A stretch of 64,000 nt of DNA from Chitinophagales bacterium (GTDB lineage: Bacteria; Bacteroidota; Bacteroidia; Chitinophagales; BACL12). This document shows, in pieces, positions 26,549 to 36,239 of the stretch. Position 1 is the stretch's first letter, and the number at the start of each line of letters is the position of its first letter. The notes below the pieces were generated by a model. That model ran no database searches. It worked only from the letters and a program-made list of their open reading frames with translations, and was not told the origin of the DNA. A program made the position numbers and the translations under genes. The DNA is taken from contig JACJXO010000001.1 in assembly GCA_020636645.1 (NCBI GenBank), positions 602,575 through 666,574 on the forward strand. The letters are read 5' to 3'.

Positions 26549-29500
26549 ATGAGTTGGATGCATCGGACCTCCGTTTCCCGGATCCTGGGTTTCGCAATGT
26601 TAACGCTTTTTCAATGGTCGGCTGTATATGCCGCCGGCGAAGAATACCGCATTAGCCTGTCACTCAACTGGCATACATCACCTCTCTCTGTAACAGCTGA
26701 AGACGGCTTCTCCGCCCGTTACTATGCAGGTTTTGAAGGAGCTTCCTACGAGGCTCTGGGAGCGTCCATTGTACCGGTTTACAGTGCCAACCTGCCGGTA
26801 TCTGTTAAAGGAACTGTGACAGTAACTTTACAGGAAGCCGTATGGGAAAGCATCCGCTGGCCGGGCAGAGCCATCCCTGAACTGGCGGAAGCTCCGGCAT
26901 TCCGCACCTTCATCGGCCTGGAAAAAGGCCGCCCGATGCTGCACTGCAGTTTCGTTCCGCTGCGGAAAAATCCATCCACCGGACAACTGGAAAAACTGGT
27001 AAGCGGGAGGCTGGAATTGTCCATCCTGCCATCGGCCACTAGAATGGATGAAACCGAACACGACTATGCAGATCATTCCAGGCTGCAAACCGGCACCTGG
27101 GTGCGCATCAGTGTCACTTCCAATGGTATCTATAAAATAGACCGTGCCCTGCTGGAGAGTGCAGGCATCTCTACTGCTACGCTGAATCCTGCTACTCTGG
27201 GAGTGTTCGGTTATGGGGGTGGGATGCTGCCCGAAGCAAACGATGACCATAATCCGGACGATGTGGTGGAGCTTCCATTATATAAGGTAGGTCTGGATGA
27301 CGGTTCGTTCGACGACGGTGACTATGTACTCTTTTATGGTGAGTCGCCCAACCAGTGGACCTACAACGAAACCACCGATGCATACAGACAATACAACCAC
27401 CTGTATGCCAACCGCACCAGCTATTTCATCAGCCCGGACAGAGGTACGAATCTGACCCTGAGCACCCGAAACAATTCGGCTGCATCGCCCACCTACACTA
27501 CCAGTTCTTATGACTACCTGCAGGCATGGAACAATGATGTGGTCAACCTCATCAGTTCAGGCCGGCAGTTCTTTGACGAGAATTTCACCAATTTCAGCAA
27601 CAGCAGGAATTATTCGGCTACCATCCCCAATATCATCGCAGGCGAAACAGGCCGCATACGCTACTTCGTGGCAGCCAAAAGCGCCTCCGGTTCATCTCAG
27701 TTCACCCTGAGCGGAAATGGCATCAACAGTACCACTACCCTCCCGGCACAACCGGAAAGCACGGAGAACGATTATGCTTCGCATTTGCAGTTTGAATCGG
27801 TGTTCACACAAACATCATCATCTGCTGTAAACATCAATGTGAATTACAGCGGACCATCTGGCGGAAACGGATGGCTGGACAATATTGAACTGGTGTTCAG
27901 GTGCAACCTTAATGCGGGCAGCGGACAGTTCCGTTTCCGCGACAGCCGGGCAGTGGGCGAAACAGCGCAGTACACCATCACAGGTGCCGGCAGTAATCTG
28001 CTGTGGGATGTGACCGATCCGAGACATCCCCTCATCCAGGAATACAGCGGCAGCGGAACCATCAGCTTTACAGTAGAAGCAGACAGCCTGCTTGATTTTA
28101 TCCTGTTCAATACAGCAGATGCCTTCCCCTCTGATCAGATCCAGGTGGATGGTACTATTGCCAATCAGGACATTCACAATGTTTCGCTGCATCCCGACTT
28201 TGTGATCGTATCAGATGCAGCCTATATGGCCGAAGCCCGCAGACTGGCAGGCTGGCACCACGATGTCAATGACCTCGATACACTGGTAGTGAGCGTCAGC
28301 CAGGTGTATAATGAATTCAGTTCCGGCACACCTGATATCACCGCTATCAGAAATATGATGCGCATGTTCTATGACCGGGCTGCCGGAGTAGAAGATCTGC
28401 AACCAAAATATCTGCTGTTCATGGGCGATGCCAGTTTCGATTACAAGAGCATCCAGACCTCATCAGAAGATAATACCAACCGCGTTCCCACCTATCAGAG
28501 TTATGAAAGTATTCACCAGGTACAGACCTTCCCTACTGACGATTATTATGTTTGTCTGGATCCGGGCGAAGGTGCAGATATGAGCGAATCTGTCAACCTG
28601 CTGGATCTTGCCTGCGGCAGGTTTCCGGTCAACAGCGTAACCGAAGCCAATGAGATGGTGGATAAGATGATCCATTACAAATCGACCACCACATTCGGCA
28701 ACTGGCGCAACACCGTCTGTTTTGTGGCCGATGATGAAGATGGCAACACCCATATTGACGACGCCAATGACATAGCCGACTGGGTAACAACCAATCATCC
28801 GCTCTACAACCTCAACAAGATCTATCTGGATGCTTACCAGCAGATTCCGGGTGCAGGGGGTGAACGCTATCCGGATGTGAACCGCGACCTCAACAACCAG
28901 ATCTTTTCCGGTGCACTGATATTGAACTGGACCGGTCATGGAAACGAACAGAACTGGGCCCAGGAAAGGATACTGGGTGTGGATGATATCAACTCCTGGA
29001 CCAACTACGACAAGCTGCCCCTGTTCATCACAGCAACCTGCTCTTTCAGTAGGTTTGATAATCCTGAACGCACCTCTGCAGGCGAACTTATTCTGCTCAA
29101 CGCAGGTGGCGGAGGTATAGGGCTGGTCACCACGGTGCGCATCGTGTATTCTTACCAGAATTACGTGCTCAACAGCAACTTCTTCTATAAGATCTTCGAA
29201 CCGGTAGGTGGCGTCATGCCTACTATTGGCGAAGCACTGATGGCAGGAAAGAACACCGCCAGCGATGGGTTCAGCGCTGTGAACAACCGGAAATTCCTGT
29301 TACTGGGCGATCCTGCGCTGACCCTCAATTATGCCAAATATGATGTGGTGACCACCAAGGTCAACGATACCCCCATTTCAGATGGAACAGACACCCTCAA
29401 GGCACTTGCCAGGGTAACCATTGAAGGTGAGATACGCAGCGGCGGCAGCTTACTCAGTGGATTCAACGGAGTGGTCTATCCTACGGTCTATGACAAGCCT

Positions 29501-30418
29501 GTTTCAGTCACTACGCTGGAAAATGATCCGGAAGGCAGCAACCCCTATACCTTCTCTCAGCAGAAAAGTCTGATCTATAAAGGAAAGGCCAGTGTGGTGA
29601 ACGGTGCCTTCAGTTTTGAGTTCATAGTACCGAAAGACATCAGTTACACCTTTGGAAATGGTAAGCTCAGCTACTATGCAGACAATGGCCTGGAAGATGC
29701 CGCAGGATACGAATTCAATGTGGTAGTGGGCGGGGCCGCCGATGGTGCCCTGGAAGATGCCGAAGGACCCGATGTGGAAGTGTATATGAACGACGAAAGC
29801 TTTGTATTTGGCGGGATGACCGATGAGAATCCGGTGCTCTACCTGAAACTGCTGGATGAGAGTGGCATCAATACCGTGGGTAATGGTATCGGGCATGACA
29901 TAACGGCAACGGTGAATGAATCTTCAGAAGAATATCGTTTGAACGATTATTATGAGGCCGATCTCGATTCCTATCAGAGCGGCACGGTTCGCTATCCGTT
30001 ATATGATCTTCCGGCAGGACGCCATGCGGTGAATGTGAAGGCCTGGGATGTATATAACAATTCCGGCGATGGCTATACGGAATTTGTGGTAGCAGAATCT
30101 GCTGAACTGGCGTTGGACCATGTGCTCAATTACCCGAATCCTTTCACCACTTATACAGAGTTCTGGTTTGAACACAATCGTCCCGGCGACCTCCTGGATG
30201 TAAAAGTGGAGATCTTCACCGTGAGCGGAAAACTGGTCAAGACCATCATGACCCAGATGGCCACTGATGGCTACCGGGTGGACGGAATAGGCTGGGACGG
30301 GCTGGACAATTTCGGCGATCCTATCGGAAAAGGAGTTTATGTGTATAAGCTCACGGTGCAGGCTGCCAGCGACCGTTCGCGGGTGTCAGCCTTTGAAAAA
30401 CTGGTCATTTTAAGGTAA
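26549..30418 (+). CDS. porU: T9SS C-terminal signal peptidase/sortase PorU
   Basis: About 1289 residues from the ATG at 26549 (an in-frame ATG at 26498 and one at 26558 are alternatives). The signal peptide ends near AVYAAG. A C25 gingipain-like cysteine peptidase core lies in the middle: the catalytic His is in LNWTGHGNEQNW (about residue 797) and the catalytic Cys in TATCSFSRFDNPE (about residue 831). The C-terminus carries a T9SS-type domain (YPNPFTTYTEFWFEHN, then GVYVYKLTV). PorU removes sorting domains from cargo at the outer membrane and attaches anionic LPS. It is followed directly by porV, its shuttle partner. Confidence 0.92.
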   Translation: MSWMHRTSVSRILGFAMLTLFQWSAVYAAGEEYRISLSLNWHTSPLSVTAEDGFSARYYAGFEGASYEALGASIVPVYSANLPVSVKGTVTVTLQEAVWESIRWPGRAIPELAEAPAFRTFIGLEKGRPMLHCSFVPLRKNPSTGQLEKLVSGRLELSILPSATRMDETEHDYADHSRLQTGTWVRISVTSNGIYKIDRALLESAGISTATLNPATLGVFGYGGGMLPEANDDHNPDDVVELPLYKVGLDDGSFDDGDYVLFYGESPNQWTYNETTDAYRQYNHLYANRTSYFISPDRGTNLTLSTRNNSAASPTYTTSSYDYLQAWNNDVVNLISSGRQFFDENFTNFSNSRNYSATIPNIIAGETGRIRYFVAAKSASGSSQFTLSGNGINSTTTLPAQPESTENDYASHLQFESVFTQTSSSAVNINVNYSGPSGGNGWLDNIELVFRCNLNAGSGQFRFRDSRAVGETAQYTITGAGSNLLWDVTDPRHPLIQEYSGSGTISFTVEADSLLDFILFNTADAFPSDQIQVDGTIANQDIHNVSLHPDFVIVSDAAYMAEARRLAGWHHDVNDLDTLVVSVSQVYNEFSSGTPDITAIRNMMRMFYDRAAGVEDLQPKYLLFMGDASFDYKSIQTSSEDNTNRVPTYQSYESIHQVQTFPTDDYYVCLDPGEGADMSESVNLLDLACGRFPVNSVTEANEMVDKMIHYKSTTTFGNWRNTVCFVADDEDGNTHIDDANDIADWVTTNHPLYNLNKIYLDAYQQIPGAGGERYPDVNRDLNNQIFSGALILNWTGHGNEQNWAQERILGVDDINSWTNYDKLPLFITATCSFSRFDNPERTSAGELILLNAGGGGIGLVTTVRIVYSYQNYVLNSNFFYKIFEPVGGVMPTIGEALMAGKNTASDGFSAVNNRKFLLLGDPALTLNYAKYDVVTTKVNDTPISDGTDTLKALARVTIEGEIRSGGSLLSGFNGVVYPTVYDKPVSVTTLENDPEGSNPYTFSQQKSLIYKGKASVVNGAFSFEFIVPKDISYTFGNGKLSYYADNGLEDAAGYEFNVVVGGAADGALEDAEGPDVEVYMNDESFVFGGMTDENPVLYLKLLDESGINTVGNGIGHDITATVNESSEEYRLNDYYEADLDSYQSGTVRYPLYDLPAGRHAVNVKAWDVYNNSGDGYTEFVVAESAELALDHVLNYPNPFTTYTEFWFEHNRPGDLLDVKVEIFTVSGKLVKTIMTQMATDGYRVDGIGWDGLDNFGDPIGKGVYVYKLTVQAASDRSRVSAFEKLVILR

Positions 30419-30431
30419 AACCATTAAATAT

Positions 30432-30439
30432 TAACTTTG
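30432..30439 (+). promoter_or_regulatory. -7 promoter box for porV
   Basis: TAACTTTG matches TAnnTTTG and lies 17 nt before the porV ATG, so porV can be transcribed on its own as well as by readthrough from porU. Confidence 0.5.
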
Positions 30440-30456
30440 CAATCCAATTATCTTTC

Positions 30457-31650
30457 ATGAAGAATGCTCTGAAATGCTTGCCCGTTGTGGCTTTACTGAT
30501 CCTGGCCGGCAACCTGCAGGCTCAAGTGACCGTACCAACAAGTGCTGACGGTGAGGATTATCTCAACACCGTGACCACTGCCGTACCTTTTCTGCGCATC
30601 GCCCCTGACGCCAGAGGTGGCAGTATGGGCGACGTTGGTATTGCCACTTCACCCGATGGTGCATCCATTTTCTGGAACAATGCCAAGTTCGCTTTTCACG
30701 AAGAGAACTCGGGGCTGGCCATTACCTATACACCCTGGCTGAGCAACCTGGTGAACGATATTTTCCTGGCCTATCTGAACGGATTCTGGCGCACTGATGA
30801 ATTATCGGTAGTAAGTGGCTCCCTGCGATATTTTTCTCTGGGTAATATCACCTTCACCGACCAGAACGGACAAGTGCTGCAGGATTTTCGTCCGAATGAA
30901 TTTGCCCTTGACTTCGGCTATGCCAGAAAGCTGAGCGATAATTTCTCTACCGGACTGGTACTGAAATACATTTATTCCAATCTGGCATCCGGACAGTTCG
31001 TGAACGGTATTCCTATCAAACCGGCAAACGGTGTAGCTGCAGATATCTCTGTGTTTTATACAGGAGAAGTGGAAATGGGCAGTAAAGACGCTTTCATCAA
31101 TGCCGGAGCCAACATTGCCAACCTGGGCAACAAGGTCACCTATACTTCCAGCACAGAGCGTGATTTCATTCCAACCAATCTGGGTGTTGGTGCAAGCATC
31201 GGTGTGAACTTTGATGAGTACAACAAACTGGCATGGAGCATAGACTTCAATAAGCTTCTGGTACCTACACCAGACACCACAGATATTGACCCTGCCAACG
31301 GAATACCTGATTACAAGGAACTCAGCCCTGTAAGTGGTGTATTCAGCTCCTTCAGCGATGCACCTAATGGTTTCAGTGAAGAACTCAATGAGATCACCAT
31401 CGGCACCGGACTGGAATACTGGTACAACAACCAGTTCGCTGTTCGTGGCGGTTTCTTCTTTGAAGACCCCACCAAAGGTGGCCGCCAGTTCTTTACCCTG
31501 GGACTTGGTTTGAAATACAACGTGTTCGGACTGGACTTCAGCTACCTGATTCCCAGCAGCAACCAGCAGAACCCGCTTGACAACACCCTGAGATTTACCC
31601 TGAGCTTCGACTTTGAAGCACTGGCCAGCGATGCAGAGCCGGCAGAATAA
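30457..31650 (+). CDS. porV: T9SS outer-membrane protein PorV (LptO)
   Basis: 397 residues with a signal peptide ending near GNLQAQ. The mature start, with FLRIAPDARGGSMGDVGIATSPDGASIFWNNAK, is the hallmark of PorV, a 14-stranded FadL-like barrel. PorV binds the sorting domain of cargo and delivers it from the translocon to PorU. The last strand (LRFTLSFDFEAL) ends in an aromatic-rich beta signature before a short acidic tail. It follows porU and is closed by a strong terminator. Confidence 0.93.
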   Translation: MKNALKCLPVVALLILAGNLQAQVTVPTSADGEDYLNTVTTAVPFLRIAPDARGGSMGDVGIATSPDGASIFWNNAKFAFHEENSGLAITYTPWLSNLVNDIFLAYLNGFWRTDELSVVSGSLRYFSLGNITFTDQNGQVLQDFRPNEFALDFGYARKLSDNFSTGLVLKYIYSNLASGQFVNGIPIKPANGVAADISVFYTGEVEMGSKDAFINAGANIANLGNKVTYTSSTERDFIPTNLGVGASIGVNFDEYNKLAWSIDFNKLLVPTPDTTDIDPANGIPDYKELSPVSGVFSSFSDAPNGFSEELNEITIGTGLEYWYNNQFAVRGGFFFEDPTKGGRQFFTLGLGLKYNVFGLDFSYLIPSSNQQNPLDNTLRFTLSFDFEALASDAEPAE

Positions 31651-31673
31651 AAAAGATCATACTATTCTTTTGG

Positions 31674-31702
31674 AAAGGCAGCCTGTTGGCTGCCTTTTTT
31701 TT
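31674..31702 (+). terminator. Rho-independent terminator after porV
   Basis: AAAGGCAGCC (31674-31683) pairs with GGCTGCCTTT (31688-31697) around a TGTT loop, followed by a run of eight T from 31695. It ends the porU-porV unit. Confidence 0.88.
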
Positions 31703-31710
31703 GCTTGTAC

Positions 31711-32277
31711 TCATAAGTCTTTTCTGCTCCATTCATAAAGCAGCCATCCAAAAGAAAGAACAAAAAGCGATCGTTGCCAGATACCTGCCAGTTGCGGAAA
31801 ACGAAATATCAGTATAGAGAATAAACAAGCCAGAATGGCAATGGACAACGCAAGGATCATATGCATTCTTCCTGTCTGAAGAAAAGCAGTTGATACTGCC
31901 AGTAAAATGAAACTGATACCTGTGGTTGTGGCGAACAGACTGTGCAGGTCATCCTGATGTTTATTGAACGGTGTCAAAGCATCTATAGGTGCATGATGAA
32001 AGTATGCCACCAGGATCAATGAAATACCAAACACCAGCAAACAAATTCGATGAAACCAATAACCCTGAAAATAATCCCAGCCTGCCAGGATCGAAGAGAA
32101 GCCCATAAGTATAAATGTCAGATTCATGATCCATGCATTGGGTGTGTGCTGAGCCCCGAGCTGACTGGTAGTATGTTTCACTACAGAGTAACCTGATGCA
32201 GAATAAAAAGGCAGCAGGAACATGACCAACACCAACATTATGTATGCCGCTGTGTAAAGTATCAATCGCAGTGTCAT
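31711..32277 (-). CDS. DUF998 family membrane protein
   Basis: 188 residues with six predicted membrane helices and short loops. The segment HTTSQLGAQHTPNAWIMN after the first helix is the DUF998 signature (Ser-Gln-Leu-Gly then Pro-Asn-Ala-Trp). Function of the family is not established. It is convergent with porV and divergent from icmF, with no same-strand partner. Confidence 0.8.
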   Translation of the reverse strand: MTLRLILYTAAYIMLVLVMFLLPFYSASGYSVVKHTTSQLGAQHTPNAWIMNLTFILMGFSSILAGWDYFQGYWFHRICLLVFGISLILVAYFHHAPIDALTPFNKHQDDLHSLFATTTGISFILLAVSTAFLQTGRMHMILALSIAILACLFSILIFRFPQLAGIWQRSLFVLSFGWLLYEWSRKDL

Positions 32278-32448
32278 AAATGCAAATTACAAATACCATC
32301 TGCCCGTTATGGTTGCACAAATGCCCGGTTAATATGACTTATCTCATGACATTCTCAACAACTGTTTATGAGCACCTTCATACCAAAACTGCAGTTAACA
32401 GCGGCTCTTCGTAACTTTACATACCAATCTTTGTTCTAATATTCAGGT

Positions 32449-35400
32449 ATGCAGGAAGTTACCCCTTACAACCCGACCCATAAGGTACGCATCGTGACCG
32501 CGGCCAGCCTGTTCGACGGGCATGACGCTGCCATCAATATCATGCGGCGCATCATCCAGGCCACCGGGGTGGAAGTGATCCACCTGGGTCACGACCGCAG
32601 TGTGGAAGAGGTGGTGAATTGTGCCATCCAGGAAGACGCCAACGCTATTGCCATGACCTCCTACCAGGGCGGGCATGTGGAGTACTTCAAATACATGCAC
32701 GACCTGCTCAAGGAAAAAGGGGCCGGTCACATCAAGATTTTTGGTGGTGGTGGCGGTACCATTCTGCCAGAAGAGATCAGCGAGCTGCACGATTACGGCA
32801 TCACCCGTATCTACAGTCCTGACGACGGCAGATCGCTCGGCCTGCAGGGTATGATCAACGACCTGGTACAGCAAAGTGACTATGCTGTGGGGGTACACCT
32901 CAACGGAGAGGTAGATCACCTGGATACACAACATCCCGGTGCTCTGGCCCGCATCATCAGTGCAGCAGAGAATTATCCGGAAGCCTCTGCACCGGCCCTG
33001 GAACAGGTGCGCAAACTGGCTGCTAAAAGCACCGCTCCCATCCTGGGTATCACCGGAACAGGGGGAGCAGGTAAATCAAGTCTGGTGGATGAGATGGTTC
33101 GCCGTTATCTGATGCAGTTTCCCGACAAGACCATCGGCATCATTTCGGTGGATCCCTCCAAAAGAAAAACCGGAGGAGCATTGCTGGGCGACCGTATCCG
33201 CATGAACAGCATCAACAACCCAAGGGTCTATATGCGTTCGCTGGCTACCCGTCAGGCCAACCTGGCACTGAGTCAGTATGTGGGTGATGCAGTTTCTGTG
33301 CTGAAAGCCGCCGGTTACGATCTCATCATCCTGGAAACATCCGGCATCGGACAGAGCGATACAGAGATCATTGACCACAGCGATGTGAGCCTGTATGTGA
33401 TGACCCCGGAATACGGAGCAGCATCGCAGCTGGAGAAGATCGATATGCTGGACTTCGCAGACATCATCGCCCTGAATAAATTCGACAAGCGGGGTGCTAT
33501 GGATGCCCTGCGTGATGTGCGCAAGCAATACCAGCGCAACCATAAATTATTTGACAAGCAGGTGGACAGCATGCCGGTGTTCGGCACCATCGCCAGTCAG
33601 TTCAACGACCCCGGTGCCAACAGACTGTTCCAGGAACTGATGGATACCATCGTTCGCAAGACCGGCAACGAGGCCTTTAAGATCCACTACGAAGCGGATG
33701 AGGAAATGAGCGAGAAGGTCTATATCATCCCGCCCAACCGCACCCGCTATCTCAGTGAGATATCAGAGAACAACCGGAATTACGATGTCTGGGTACAGGC
33801 ACAAAGTGACACAGCCGATCAGTTGTATGCCATTCAAACAGCCATCGACAGCCTGGAGAAAGCCGGCGTGAGCAAAGACGACGTTAGTCTGCAGGGTCTT
33901 CGCACGCACTATGATGCGGTAGCTCTCTCCTTCGACAACAACAATAAGAAGATCCTGGACGAATGGGCAGACAAACGAGCCTCCTATAAAAAGGACATTT
34001 TTGAATTCACCGTCCGCGACAAAACCCTGAAGGTCAAGACGCATACACAGTCGCTCAGTCACCTTCACATTCCCAAGGTGGTAACACCACGTTACCGCAG
34101 CTGGGGCGATATTCTCACCTGGAGTCTGCAGGAAAACGTGCCGGGCGAGTTCCCCTTCACCGCAGGCATCTATCCCTTCAAACGGGAAGAGGAAGATCCT
34201 ACCCGGATGTTTGCAGGAGAAGGCGGACCGGAAAGAACGAATCGTCGTTTTCACTATGTGAGTCAGGGTATGCCCGCCAAGCGACTGAGTACCGCGTTCG
34301 ATAGTGTGACATTATATGGCAATGACCCGGGCCATCGTCCGGATATTTACGGCAAGATCGGCAACAGCGGGGTGAGCATTTGCTGCCTCGACGATGCCAA
34401 GAAATTATACAGCGGTTTCAACCTCGCCGATCCGAAGACGTCGGTATCCATGACCATCAACGGTCCGGCACCGATGCTGCTGTCGTTCTTCATGAATGCC
34501 GCCATCGATCAGCAGTGTGAGTTGTATATCAGGAAGAACGGACTTGAAGCAGAGGTAGAGAAAAAGATCGCAGCGATCTATACCGGAAAGGAAAGGCCGA
34601 AATACCACGGTGAACTGCCTGAGGGCAACGACGGACTCGGTCTGATGTTGCTGGGTGTGACCGGCGACCAGGTGCTGCCGAAGGAGACCTATGAAGAGAT
34701 CAAGGCCTGGACCCTGACACAGGTGCGTGGAACGGTGCAGGCCGATATCCTGAAAGAAGACCAGGCACAGAACACCTGCATCTTCAGTACCGAGTTTGCG
34801 CTCAGGCTCATGGGCGATGTACAGGCTTATTTCATTGACCACAAGGTGCGGAATTTCTATTCCGTATCTATCAGCGGTTACCATATTGCCGAAGCGGGTG
34901 CCAATCCCATCACCCAGCTGGCCTTCACCCTGGCGAATGGTTTCACGTATGTGGAATATTATCTGAGCCGCGGGATGGACATCAACAAGTTCGGTCCGAA
35001 TTTGTCCTTCTTCTTCAGCAATGGCATCGACCCGGAATATGCGGTCATCGGACGGGTTGCCAGACGCATCTGGGCCAAGGCCATGAAGCAGAAGTACGGT
35101 GCCGACGAACGCACGCAGAAACTGAAATACCATATTCAGACATCGGGCAGAAGTCTGCATGCACAGGAGATCGACTTCAACGACATCCGCACCACGTTGC
35201 AGGCACTGTATGCCATCTATGACAACTGCAATAGTTTGCACACGAATGCTTACGACGAGGCCATCACCACGCCGACAGAAGAAAGTGTGCGTCGTGCCAT
35301 GGCTATACAGCTCATCATCAACAAGGAGCTCGGTCTGGCGAAGAATGAGAATCCGCTGCAGGGCAGTTTCATCATCGAAGAGCTGACCGATCTGGTGGAA

Positions 35401-35826
35401 GAGGCCGTGCTGTCAGAGTTCGACCGCATCACCGAACGGGGTGGTGTGCTGGGAGCCATGGAGACCATGTACCAGCGCAGCAAGATCCAGGAAGAAAGTC
35501 TGTATTACGAGACCCTGAAACATACGGGTGAGTATCCCATCATCGGGGTGAACACCTTCCTGAGTTCCAAGGGTTCTCCCACCATCCTGCCGAAGGAAGT
35601 GATCCGTTCTACCGAAGAAGAGAAGATGGCACAGATCCACACGGTGGAACAGCTGCAGCAGCGTCACGCAGAGAAAGGCGAAAAACTGCTTCGGGAAGTG
35701 CAATTGTCGGCCATCCACAATGAGAACATCTTTGCACAGCTGATGGAAGCGGGCAAGTATTGTTCGCTGGGACAGATCACCACCGCCCTGTTCGAGGTAG
35801 GCGGACAGTACAGGAGGAATATGTGA
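32449..35826 (+). CDS. icmF: Fused isobutyryl-CoA/acyl-CoA mutase IcmF (B12 domain, G-protein chaperone, mutase)
   Basis: 1125 residues. Domains in order: an N-terminal cobalamin-binding domain (about residues 12-145, with DGHDAAINIM giving the lower-axial His motif and FGGGGGTIL binding the nucleotide tail), a MeaI-type GTPase chaperone (about 195-420, P-loop GTGGAGKSS, then ETSGIGQSD and NKFDKRG), and the (beta/alpha)8 mutase (about 560-1100, with TRMFAGEGGPERTNRR). It interconverts isobutyryl-CoA and butyryl-CoA or related acyl-CoAs. A possible -7 box TAACTTTA is at 32412-32419. The final 51 bp and the following intergenic sequence are duplicated at 50921. Confidence 0.95.
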   Translation: MQEVTPYNPTHKVRIVTAASLFDGHDAAINIMRRIIQATGVEVIHLGHDRSVEEVVNCAIQEDANAIAMTSYQGGHVEYFKYMHDLLKEKGAGHIKIFGGGGGTILPEEISELHDYGITRIYSPDDGRSLGLQGMINDLVQQSDYAVGVHLNGEVDHLDTQHPGALARIISAAENYPEASAPALEQVRKLAAKSTAPILGITGTGGAGKSSLVDEMVRRYLMQFPDKTIGIISVDPSKRKTGGALLGDRIRMNSINNPRVYMRSLATRQANLALSQYVGDAVSVLKAAGYDLIILETSGIGQSDTEIIDHSDVSLYVMTPEYGAASQLEKIDMLDFADIIALNKFDKRGAMDALRDVRKQYQRNHKLFDKQVDSMPVFGTIASQFNDPGANRLFQELMDTIVRKTGNEAFKIHYEADEEMSEKVYIIPPNRTRYLSEISENNRNYDVWVQAQSDTADQLYAIQTAIDSLEKAGVSKDDVSLQGLRTHYDAVALSFDNNNKKILDEWADKRASYKKDIFEFTVRDKTLKVKTHTQSLSHLHIPKVVTPRYRSWGDILTWSLQENVPGEFPFTAGIYPFKREEEDPTRMFAGEGGPERTNRRFHYVSQGMPAKRLSTAFDSVTLYGNDPGHRPDIYGKIGNSGVSICCLDDAKKLYSGFNLADPKTSVSMTINGPAPMLLSFFMNAAIDQQCELYIRKNGLEAEVEKKIAAIYTGKERPKYHGELPEGNDGLGLMLLGVTGDQVLPKETYEEIKAWTLTQVRGTVQADILKEDQAQNTCIFSTEFALRLMGDVQAYFIDHKVRNFYSVSISGYHIAEAGANPITQLAFTLANGFTYVEYYLSRGMDINKFGPNLSFFFSNGIDPEYAVIGRVARRIWAKAMKQKYGADERTQKLKYHIQTSGRSLHAQEIDFNDIRTTLQALYAIYDNCNSLHTNAYDEAITTPTEESVRRAMAIQLIINKELGLAKNENPLQGSFIIEELTDLVEEAVLSEFDRITERGGVLGAMETMYQRSKIQEESLYYETLKHTGEYPIIGVNTFLSSKGSPTILPKEVIRSTEEEKMAQIHTVEQLQQRHAEKGEKLLREVQLSAIHNENIFAQLMEAGKYCSLGQITTALFEVGGQYRRNM

Positions 35827-36180
35827 TGGAGGAGCCAATGAGGAAATGTGGCAATGTGAAAATGGGGAAATGTGGAAATGTGAGAATGAGTAAATGGGGA
35901 AATGGGTGGTCATGCGACTCAGCGTAAATATCATACGGAGTGCCTCACCATTCACACCTGACCGCTCAATGCTTCACTCATACACTGCTGCCGTAGGCGA
36001 CTGCTTGATATACATACTGATTACATTGCAATGATGAAATGTGGCAATGTGAAAATGGGGAAATGTGGAAATGTGAGAATGAGTAAATGGGGAAATGGGG
36101 GGTCATATGACTCTGTGTAAATATCATACGGAGTGCCTCGCTACCCGATACTCCATACCCAATACCTAAAACCTAAATCC
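35776..36180. repeat. Left direct repeat: icmF 3' end plus intergenic repeat units
   Basis: From 35776 the sequence is repeated near-identically at 50921: the last 51 bp of icmF including its stop, then a purine-rich tract of short GAAATGTG/GAGAATG-like units, then a block running from about AATATCATACGGAGTGCC to CATACTGATTACATTGCAA. Within this copy the purine tract and the following block start a second, shorter repetition at about 36032. No gene is seen in 35827-36239. The block may belong to a dispersed genomic repeat family. Its pairing with the 50921 copy frames the CRISPR-bearing segment. Confidence 0.85.
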
Positions 36181-36239
36181 GGCTTCTCAGGATATTGATC
36201 ATGCTATAGTTACTTATTTCTGTTATTTTCATTATAGCT

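Noticed and set aside
35827..36239. Insertion sequence in the repeat-rich gap after icmF
   Set aside because: No transposase ORF and no terminal inverted repeats were found. The region consists of direct repeat units only.
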